Assembly: GCA_900550315.1 (NCBI GenBank)
Contig: URRK01000030.1
Location: 1-11,783 of the forward strand
Source: an uncultured Oscillospiraceae bacterium
Lineage (GTDB): Bacteria > Bacillota > Clostridia > Oscillospirales > Acutalibacteraceae
Direction of reading: 5' to 3'
Length of the DNA stretch: 11,783 bases
In this document: piece by piece, positions 6,133-11,783 of the stretch
How the letters are laid out: each line of letters starts with the position of its first letter
Numbering within the stretch: position 1 is the first letter of the stretch
The notes under the pieces: generated by a model
The model's database searches: none
Seen by the model: only the letters and a program-made list of their open reading frames with translations
What the model was told of the DNA's origin: nothing
Made by a program: the position numbers and the translations under genes

Positions 6133-8190
6133 TTACATATCCGCCACCATGGTGCGGTCAATGGTGTCTACCGTGTAATCCTGCGGATTTGTAATGCGGT
6201 AGGGGGCGTTTAGGCGAATATCGGCGCTGGAGGCCCCAATTAAAATGTTGTAAACGCCGGATTCAACATGCCAGTGGTGCAGGCAGGTGTTGTAGTAGGC
6301 AAAGCTGCGAAAATCCAATGTAAATTCAACCGTTTGGCTCTCCCCGGGCTGCAGGGCAATTTTAGCAAAGTCCTTTAGCTCTTTTTGCGGTTTAGAAATT
6401 ACCGAGGCTTCATCGGCAACATAAAGCTGAACCGTTTCCTTACCCGCAACGCTGCCGGTGTTGGCAACCTCAAAGCGCACGGTAAGCGTGCTGTTGGGGT
6501 TGTTGGTTTCGGCCTGGCTTAGGGTTAAATTGCGGTAGGCAAAGCTGGTGTAGGAAAGCCCGTGACCAAAGGGGTACCAAACCTGCTCGGGGTGCCGGTC
6601 AAAATAACGGTAGCCAACCTGCCACTGCTCGGGGTAGGTTACCTTTAAGCCGTCGCCGGGGTAGTCCAGCAGCGGGTTTAGGTTGTAGCTAAAGGTTTCG
6701 GCCAGCTTGCCCGAGGGGTTTACCCTGCCAAACAGCACATCGGCAATCGCGCTGCCGCCGGCCTCGCCGCAGATCCACATTTGCACAATGGCTTTTACCT
6801 TGTTTTTCCAGCGGCCGGGAATAACGGCCGAGCCGCTTTGCAGCACCACCACAACATTTTCGCAGTGGCTGCAAATGCTTTCAATACAGGTGTTCATGTA
6901 GTTTTCTAACTGATTACTGTTTTTGTCCAGCCCCTCGGTCTCAAAATGAATCAGGCTGCCAACAAACACAATGGCTAAATCGCACTTTTTGGCAGCGGCG
7001 CCGGCGTCCCCGCGAATACGGTCGCGGTTGGGCATTTCGTGGTTGTTAAACAGCTCAAAATATTCCACCTGCGTTTGGTTGCCAATCATGCTTTTCATGC
7101 ATTGCAGCGGGCTGTCTATCATCTGCTTTTCGGTGTGCACGGTAGAACTGCCGCCGCCCATGTAGGTGGGGTTTTCAGCCAAGCCGCCCATTACGCCAAT
7201 GTGCCGGTATTTTTTAGGAACAATTGGTAAAATGTTATCCTCATTTTTCAGCAGGGTAATGGCTTCGTCGGCAATTTCTTTGGCCAAGGCGTGCTGCTTT
7301 TGGCGGTTGTAGGGGGTGGCGTTGCGCTCGGCGGCCTTTGTGGCGCTTAAAAATTCTAAAAGCTCGCCTAAAGCGGCGTCAATTTCCTGCTCGGTAATTA
7401 CGCCGCTTTCCACGGCCTTTTTTAGCTGCAACTCAATATTCTTGTTTTTCGGCATTTGCAGGTTCATGCCGTTTTTTAACGCCAGGGCAATGTTATGTAC
7501 CGAACCCCAATCCGAAATCACCACGCCGTCAAAGCCCCATTCGTCCCGCAAAATGTCTTTCAGCAGCCATTTGTTTTCCGAGCAGTAAATGGCGTTTAGC
7601 TTGTTGTAGGCGTTCATTACGCTGGTAGGCTTGCCCTTTTTAACGGCAATTTCAAACCCGCGCAGGTAAATTTCGCGCAGGGTGCGTTCGTCAACCTCCG
7701 AGCTGCCGGTGCCGCGGTCAACCTCTTGGTTGTTGGCGGCAAAGTGCTTTAGGCTGGTGCCAACGCCGCAGCTTTGCACTCCTTTAATGTAAGCGGCGCC
7801 AAGCTCGCCGGCCAGCACCGGGTCCTCCGAAAAGTATTCAAAATTCCGGCCGCAAAGAGGGTGGCGCTTAATGTTAATGCCGGGGCCTAATAAAACATCT
7901 ACGCCTTCGGCAATACAGTCGCGCCCAAGGCCCTGACCCATTTTAAAAAGCAGCTCCCGGTTCCAGGTTGCCGAGGCGGCCGAGGCGGTTGGAAAGCAAA
8001 CGCAGCCGCCCGGAATACTGCAGGGCTTGCCGCTGCTGGTGCGCACCCCGTGGGGGCCGTCGGCCATTTCAATAGCCGGCACCCCCAGCCGCGGCAGCGC
8101 GGCGGTAACCAACATGTTTGCCCCGGTAAGAAGCATAGCCTTTTCGGCAAAGGACATTTGGCTAAGCTTTTGTTGCGTTTCAAACTTCAT
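6133..8190 (-). CDS. GH3 beta-glycosidase (beta-glucosidase-like) with fibronectin III-like domain
   Basis: A 685-residue family 3 glycoside hydrolase. The N-terminal barrel domain has MADGPHGVR (42-50), GRNFEYFSEDP (114-124), KHFAANNQE (148-156) and the catalytic VISDWGSV with nucleophile Asp227. The second alpha/beta domain carries ETEGLDKNS, in which Glu419 is the likely acid/base. YPFGHGLSYTSF (539-550) leads into a fibronectin III-like domain (about 565-655) found in two- and three-domain GH3 enzymes. No PA14 insert and no signal peptide are seen, so it should cleave imported beta-glucosides or related oligosaccharides in the cytoplasm, releasing terminal sugars. ATG 8190 has AAGGGG 8 bases upstream and its own promoter. 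No clear terminator was found in the 241 bases before the MATE gene. Whether it prefers glucose, xylose or another sugar cannot be told from motifs alone. Confidence 0.92.
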   Translation of the reverse strand: MKFETQQKLSQMSFAEKAMLLTGANMLVTAALPRLGVPAIEMADGPHGVRTSSGKPCSIPGGCVCFPTASAASATWNRELLFKMGQGLGRDCIAEGVDVLLGPGINIKRHPLCGRNFEYFSEDPVLAGELGAAYIKGVQSCGVGTSLKHFAANNQEVDRGTGSSEVDERTLREIYLRGFEIAVKKGKPTSVMNAYNKLNAIYCSENKWLLKDILRDEWGFDGVVISDWGSVHNIALALKNGMNLQMPKNKNIELQLKKAVESGVITEQEIDAALGELLEFLSATKAAERNATPYNRQKQHALAKEIADEAITLLKNEDNILPIVPKKYRHIGVMGGLAENPTYMGGGSSTVHTEKQMIDSPLQCMKSMIGNQTQVEYFELFNNHEMPNRDRIRGDAGAAAKKCDLAIVFVGSLIHFETEGLDKNSNQLENYMNTCIESICSHCENVVVVLQSGSAVIPGRWKNKVKAIVQMWICGEAGGSAIADVLFGRVNPSGKLAETFSYNLNPLLDYPGDGLKVTYPEQWQVGYRYFDRHPEQVWYPFGHGLSYTSFAYRNLTLSQAETNNPNSTLTVRFEVANTGSVAGKETVQLYVADEASVISKPQKELKDFAKIALQPGESQTVEFTLDFRSFAYYNTCLHHWHVESGVYNILIGASSADIRLNAPYRITNPQDYTVDTIDRTMVADM

Positions 8191-8226
8191 ACCCTATTCC
8201 CCTTAGCTTTTAAAAATTACAATGTT

Positions 8227-8255
8227 AGTATACTATACCTAACGGGGAATTGCAA
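8227..8255 (-). promoter_or_regulatory. Promoter of the GH3 gene, with partial palindrome on the -10
   Basis: Minus-strand TTGCAA (8255-8250) and TATACT (8232-8227) have 17-base spacing; the -35 is weaker than in neighbouring promoters. GTTAG (8224-8228) and CTAAC (8239-8243) form an inverted repeat enclosing much of the -10 region, and AGTATACT is itself palindromic. A weak -35 with a palindrome over the -10 fits regulated sugar genes, but the regulator is not visible. Confidence 0.6.
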
Positions 8256-8274
8256 GAAAAGCCGGGCAGTTGCC

Positions 8275-8305
8275 GCCAAAAGGTAACTATTTTGCACCTT
8301 TTAGC
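8275..8305 (-). terminator. Hairpin after the germination gene, weak terminator candidate
   Basis: On the minus strand GCTAAAAGGT and ACCTTTTGGC form a 10-bp stem with one T-G pair around an 11-base loop, 12 bases past the stop of the GerA-family gene. The 3' arm contains TTTT but no T-run follows, so termination would be weak. It lies just upstream of the GH3 promoter. Confidence 0.4.
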
Positions 8306-8316
8306 AATATTTTACA

Positions 8317-9711
8317 CTACTTAATTTTGGTGCGCACAAACAGCTTGGCAAAGTCCTTTGCGTTAAAGGGGAACACCGGGTAGCAGTACTTTTTGCCCAG
8401 CATTGTTTGTGAAAGCAGCATAACCAAAATAAAAAACGCCGTACCGCCCAAAAGGCCCCAAAAATGCCACAGCTGCACCGCCACCAGCAGTACAATGCGC
8501 ATGAACTTTTGCGCGTAACCCATTTCAAAGCTGGGCTGACAAAACGAGGCGATTGCTACAAACGACATATATAAAATGCAATCGGTTGCAAACCACCCGC
8601 ACTGAATGGCAAAATCCGAAAGCAGCAGGCCGCCAATAATGCTCAGCGAGCTGGAAAGGTTCTCCGGCGTGTTGAGCGAGGCCAGCCGCAGTCCGTCTAT
8701 TACCACCTCTAAAATCAGCAGCTGGGCCAAAATCGGCATCATGCCGTCTTTAGATTCGGGCAGTATGAATTTTAAAAAGTCGGGTACATGGTCCGGCATT
8801 TGCACAAAAAGCAAAAAAATGGGGATTAAATAAACCGTAAGCAACGAAATAATAAGCCGCACGATGCGAATATAGGTGGATGTAATTGGCGGAAAATAGT
8901 AATCGTTCGCTTCTTTCGAAAAATCAGCAAAGCTGGTGGGTAAAATCATTACCGCCGGCGAGTTGTCCATAACCAGCAAAATTTTGCCCTCAATGGCGCA
9001 GGCGCTGGCATAATCCGGCCGTTCGCTGAATTTTACCTTAGGAAAGGGGTTGAACACCGAGGTGGGAATCAGCAGTTCCGAAAGGGCCTGCTGCGTCATA
9101 GAAATACCCTCTACCTTTACGGCGTCCAGCCGCTGCCGCAGCGTTTTTAACAGCTTTTGGTTTACCTTGCCGTCAATGTAGCAAATGGCAACATCAACCT
9201 TGGATCCGGTGCCAACCCGGTGGTATTCCATGCGCAGGCGGCTGTCACGAATACGACGGCGGATCATGGCGGTGTTAAAAATCAGCGTTTCTACAAAACC
9301 GTCCCGCGCACCGCGCAGCGAGCGGTCTTTTTCGGGTTCGGAAATGGAGCGGGCGGGGTATTGCCGGGTATCTATCAGCATGACACCCTCAATGCCGTCC
9401 AGCAGCAGCGCGCACGGGCCGGAAAGCACCTCGGTCACTACTTTTTCGGGGTCGTATGCCGCTTCTGCCTCTACATACGGAATAAACCGCTTGGAAAAGT
9501 CGTCCATGTTTTCCACGCCGCTAAGCTCGTCGCTTTTAATCTTAAAAAAGAACTCCATCATTTTTTCAAAAACTTCGTCTTTTATAAAACCGTCAATAAA
9601 ATATAGTACGGCGCGGCGGCCGCCAATAATTAAGTTGCGCTTTACTAAGTCAAAACTGTTTTCCGGCTGCAGCGCGTCGTCTAACTGCGTAATCACCTTT
9701 TCAAAATCCAT
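8317..9711 (-). CDS. GerA-family spore germination protein, SpoVAF-like
   Basis: A 464-residue member of the GerA/SpoVAF family (PF03323). The soluble N-terminal part includes GGRRAVLYFIDGFIKDEV (30-47), LLLDG (102-106) and the signature DTRQYPARSISEPEKDRSLR (114-133), then GARDGFVE and NTAMIRRRIRD (146-156). Membrane segments follow at about 283-305, 325-343, 356-395 and 403-436. In spores these proteins sit in the inner membrane; GerAA-type subunits pair with GerB and GerC for nutrient sensing. Here no gerB or gerC is adjacent, and the sequence is most like SpoVAF, which works with the SpoVA dipicolinate channel. ATG 9711 is chosen: AAGGAG lies 10 bases upstream, and the upstream in-frame ATG at 9789 falls between the -35 and -10 of the predicted promoter. 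A neighbouring spoVA operon is absent, so spoVAF is not assigned as a symbol. Confidence 0.88.
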   Translation of the reverse strand: MDFEKVITQLDDALQPENSFDLVKRNLIIGGRRAVLYFIDGFIKDEVFEKMMEFFFKIKSDELSGVENMDDFSKRFIPYVEAEAAYDPEKVVTEVLSGPCALLLDGIEGVMLIDTRQYPARSISEPEKDRSLRGARDGFVETLIFNTAMIRRRIRDSRLRMEYHRVGTGSKVDVAICYIDGKVNQKLLKTLRQRLDAVKVEGISMTQQALSELLIPTSVFNPFPKVKFSERPDYASACAIEGKILLVMDNSPAVMILPTSFADFSKEANDYYFPPITSTYIRIVRLIISLLTVYLIPIFLLFVQMPDHVPDFLKFILPESKDGMMPILAQLLILEVVIDGLRLASLNTPENLSSSLSIIGGLLLSDFAIQCGWFATDCILYMSFVAIASFCQPSFEMGYAQKFMRIVLLVAVQLWHFWGLLGGTAFFILVMLLSQTMLGKKYCYPVFPFNAKDFAKLFVRTKIK

Positions 9712-9765
9712 GTTGCTCGGGCTCCTTTTTCTTTTTGTGGCAATGTGGGTTGCCGGTACAAAATG

Positions 9766-9795
9766 TAGTATGACCCTTTGCGGCCGCACTCATTC
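9766..9795 (-). promoter_or_regulatory. Sigma-G-type (forespore) promoter of the germination gene
   Basis: On the minus strand GAATG (9795-9791) and CATACTA (9772-9766) are 18 bases apart. The Bacillus sigma-G pattern is GHATR, about 18 bases, CATNHTA, so every defined position fits. Start would be near 9758, about 47 bases before the ATG at 9711. Late forespore expression is what is known for GerA and SpoVA genes, which supports the match. No good TTGACA/TATAAT pair is seen here on this strand. Confidence 0.7.
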
Positions 9796-9839
9796 AAAAA
9801 AAGGTTGTTTTTTCCTTTGCTTTTACAAAAATATAACCA

Positions 9840-9864
9840 AAAAAGGCGTTTTCAGGGCCTTTTT
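9840..9864. terminator. Terminator-like hairpin between divergent promoters
   Basis: AAAAAGGC (9840-9847) and GCCTTTTT (9857-9864) are perfect 8-base arms with a 9-base loop; A- and T-runs make it usable on both strands. No gene ends here: it lies between the divergent germination gene and nrdD. It may end a small unannotated transcript, insulate the two promoters, or be left from a lost gene. Confidence 0.6.
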
Positions 9865-9899
9865 GTGTTGTTCTTTGCCCGGTTTAGGTTTTAAAAACA

Positions 9900-9915
9900 G
9901 CACAATTTATTGTGT
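9900..9915. promoter_or_regulatory. NrdR box 1 upstream of nrdD
   Basis: GCACAATTTATTGTGT contains a perfect 14-base palindrome (9901-9914) and agrees with the NrdR consensus acaCwAtATaTwGtgt at 14 of 16 positions. NrdR is the ATP/dATP-sensing repressor of ribonucleotide reductase genes in most bacteria. Confidence 0.75.
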
Positions 9916-9931
9916 AACGCTGTAAAAAATA

Positions 9932-9947
9932 TAACAAGATGTTGTGA
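9932..9947. promoter_or_regulatory. NrdR box 2 upstream of nrdD
   Basis: TAACAAGATGTTGTGA matches the NrdR consensus at 11 of 16 positions, including all the capitalised core positions. It begins 32 bases after box 1, about three helical turns, which is the usual spacing of paired NrdR boxes. It ends 8 bases before the -35 element. Confidence 0.7.
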
Positions 9948-9955
9948 AATTACTC

Positions 9956-9984
9956 TTGACAACCACTATTAGAACTGCTATAAT
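9956..9984 (+). promoter_or_regulatory. Sigma-A promoter of nrdD
   Basis: TTGACA (9956-9961) and TATAAT (9979-9984) are both full consensus with 17-base spacing. The start should be near 9991, giving about 70 bases of leader with no recognisable riboswitch. Such a strong promoter beside two NrdR boxes suggests high expression held down by NrdR when dATP is plentiful. Confidence 0.9.
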
Positions 9985-10061
9985 AGACAAGCTGATGAAA
10001 GTTTTGCGCCGGTTTAGTGCGCTTTAAAACCTAATTTTGGGAACGAAGGGGATTTTTTACC

Positions 10062-11783
10062 ATGAACATTATTAAAAGAAGCGGGGCAGAGGTTGTTTTT
10101 GACCCGAAAAAAATTGAAATAGCCGTTGCCAAGGCCAACGAAAGCGTTGTGCCGAGCGCCCGTATGACACCGGTGCAAATTAAACGCATTGCCGAGGATG
10201 TTGAAAGCGCTGCTTTAAACATTAACCGCTCGCTAAGCGTAGAAGAAATTCAAGATATGGTAGAAGCTCAAATCATGAACCAACGGGCCTTTGATGTTGC
10301 CCGCCGCTACATAACCTACCGTTATAACCGCGCTTTGGTTCGTAAATCCAACACCACCGATGATCAAATTTTAAGCTTAATTGAGTGTAACAATGAGGAA
10401 GTTAAGCAGGAAAACTCTAACAAAAACCCCACGGTAAACAGCGTTCAGCGCGACTATATGGCCGGCGAGGTCAGCAAAGACATTACCAAGCGCTTGCTTC
10501 TTCCAAATGACATTGTAGAAGCGCATGAGCAGGGCCTCATCCATTTCCATGATGCGGATTATTTTGCCCAGCACATGCACAATTGCGATTTAGTTAATTT
10601 AGAGGATATGCTGCAAAACGGCACGGTAATTTCCGGCACTTTAATTGAAAAACCGCACAGCTTTTCAACCGCCTGCAACATTGCAACGCAAATTATTGCG
10701 CAGGTGGCCTCCTGTCAGTACGGTGGGCAAAGCATTAGTTTAACGCACCTGGCCCCGTTTGTAGATATTAGCCGTCAAAAAATTCGCCGCACTGTAGTCG
10801 AGGAGCTGCGCGAGGTAGACGAAAACGCCACCGAGGAAATGATTGACCGCATTACCGAGCGCCGCCTGCGCGAAGAGGTTAAAAGTGGCGTTCAAATGAT
10901 ACAATATCAGGTTGTAACCTTAATGACGACCAACGGCCAGGCTCCGTTTGTAACGGTATTTATGTATTTAAACGAGGCAAAAAACGAGCAGGAGCGCGCC
11001 GATTTGGCCTTGATTATTGAAGAAACGCTGAAGCAGCGCTACCGGGGCGTTAAAAACGAAAAAGGCGTTTGGATCACTCCGGCCTTTCCAAAACTGATTT
11101 ATGTTTTAGAGGAGGATAATATTACCGAAGGTACCCCTTACTATTACCTCACCAAGCTGGCGGCCAAATGCACCGCTAAGCGCATGGTGCCCGATTATAT
11201 CTCCGAAAAAATTATGCTGCAAAACAAGGTAGATAAAAACGGCGAGGGGCACTGCTACACCTGCATGGGCTGCCGCAGCTTTTTAACTCCTTATGTAGAT
11301 GAAAACGGCAAGCCAAAGTATTACGGCCGCTTTAACCAGGGTGTTGTTACGGTTAATTTGGTAGATATTGGACTTTCGGCTAACGGGAACTTAGACCGTT
11401 TTTGGCAGATTTTTGACGAGCGCATGGAACTGTGCCACCGGGCGCTGCAATGCCGCCACGAGCGCTTGACCGGAACGGTTTCGGACGCGGCGCCTATTCT
11501 TTGGCAGCACGGCGCGCTGGCCCGGCTGAAAAAGGGCGAAACCATTGATAAATTATTGCATGGCGGGTATTCTACTATTTCCTTAGGCTACGCCGGGCTG
11601 TGGGAGTGCGTTTACAGCCTGAACGGCAAAAAGCTGACCGACCCGGAGGGGGAGGCTTTAGGCCTTGCCATTATGCAAAAGCTAAACGAGTACACCGCGA
11701 AGTGGAAAGCAGCGGAAAACATTGATTATTCGCTGTACGGCACCCCGCTGGAAAGCACCACCTACAAGTTTGCCAAGTGCCTG
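10062..11783 (+). CDS. nrdD: Anaerobic (class III) ribonucleoside-triphosphate reductase, C-terminus beyond window
   Basis: The open frame runs 574 codons to the window end without a stop; the family is usually about 700-740 residues, so roughly 130-160 are missing. Residues 1 to about 92 form an ATP-cone (IIKRSGAEVVFDPKKIEIAV at the start), the allosteric site where ATP activates and dATP inhibits. The barrel follows: IHFHDAD (160-166), HNCDL with Cys175, and MGCRSFL with Cys404, the likely thiyl-radical cysteine. Cys398 and Cys401 just before it make a C-x2-C-x2-C run. The glycyl-radical loop and zinc-binding cysteines lie in the missing part. The enzyme reduces NTPs to dNTPs without oxygen, using formate as reductant in known cases, after activation by the radical-SAM protein NrdG, whose gene often follows nrdD. 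ATG 10062 has AAGGGG about 10 bases upstream. Confidence 0.96.
   Translation, partial: MNIIKRSGAEVVFDPKKIEIAVAKANESVVPSARMTPVQIKRIAEDVESAALNINRSLSVEEIQDMVEAQIMNQRAFDVARRYITYRYNRALVRKSNTTDDQILSLIECNNEEVKQENSNKNPTVNSVQRDYMAGEVSKDITKRLLLPNDIVEAHEQGLIHFHDADYFAQHMHNCDLVNLEDMLQNGTVISGTLIEKPHSFSTACNIATQIIAQVASCQYGGQSISLTHLAPFVDISRQKIRRTVVEELREVDENATEEMIDRITERRLREEVKSGVQMIQYQVVTLMTTNGQAPFVTVFMYLNEAKNEQERADLALIIEETLKQRYRGVKNEKGVWITPAFPKLIYVLEEDNITEGTPYYYLTKLAAKCTAKRMVPDYISEKIMLQNKVDKNGEGHCYTCMGCRSFLTPYVDENGKPKYYGRFNQGVVTVNLVDIGLSANGNLDRFWQIFDERMELCHRALQCRHERLTGTVSDAAPILWQHGALARLKKGETIDKLLHGGYSTISLGYAGLWECVYSLNGKKLTDPEGEALGLAIMQKLNEYTAKWKAAENIDYSLYGTPLESTTYKFAKCL

Noticed and set aside
9185..9925. Long plus-strand open frame (246 residues) antisense to the germination gene
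   Set aside because: It mirrors a well-supported GerA-family gene, is serine/arginine rich without recognisable motifs, has no ribosome binding site, and runs through the sigma-G promoter and the terminator-like hairpin.

Overview
The window looks like a piece of chromosome from an anaerobic, spore-forming Clostridia-type Firmicute, probably of the Oscillospiraceae/Ruminococcaceae kind. Three things point there: a GerA-family spore germination gene with a forespore (sigma-G) type promoter, an oxygen-sensitive class III ribonucleotide reductase (nrdD), and clean Gram-positive TTGACA-17-TATAAT promoters with AGGAGG-like ribosome binding sites. The glycoside hydrolases fit a carbohydrate-using gut or other anaerobe. 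The genus cannot be named from this sequence.

Layout. Positions 1-75 (minus) hold the first 25 codons of alaS, cut by the window edge. Back to back with it, a plus-strand promoter drives a likely three-gene run: an FAD-dependent oxidoreductase (303-1592), a 165-base structured spacer, a GH13 neopullulanase-like alpha-glucan hydrolase (1758-3623), and a VanZ-family membrane protein (3633-4109) only 9 bases behind it. A gene-free stretch of about 460 bases full of hairpins (4110-4568) separates this run from convergent minus-strand genes: a MATE efflux pump (4569-5891) and a GH3 beta-glycosidase (6133-8190), each with its own promoter. Upstream of these lies a lone GerA-family A subunit resembling SpoVAF (8317-9711, minus). 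Divergent from it is nrdD (10062 to the window end, plus), missing only its C-terminal part.

How the genes work together. The GH13 enzyme (alpha-1,4/1,6-glucans, maltodextrins) and the GH3 enzyme (beta-glycosides) both lack signal peptides, so both probably process imported oligosaccharides in the cytoplasm. They are in separate, convergent units. The rest are independent housekeeping or developmental genes: translation (alaS), drug or metabolite export (MATE), spore germination, and anaerobic dNTP synthesis.

The strongest new content is regulatory. Upstream of nrdD are two NrdR-box-like sites exactly 32 bp apart, just before a perfect sigma-A promoter. The germination gene has a full sigma-G-type promoter match that also settles its start codon. 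An 11-bp-arm palindrome straddles the predicted start of the MATE transcript. I see no mobile element, CRISPR array, tRNA/rRNA or phage gene, and no convincing undescribed multi-gene system; most of the window is ordinary core genome.
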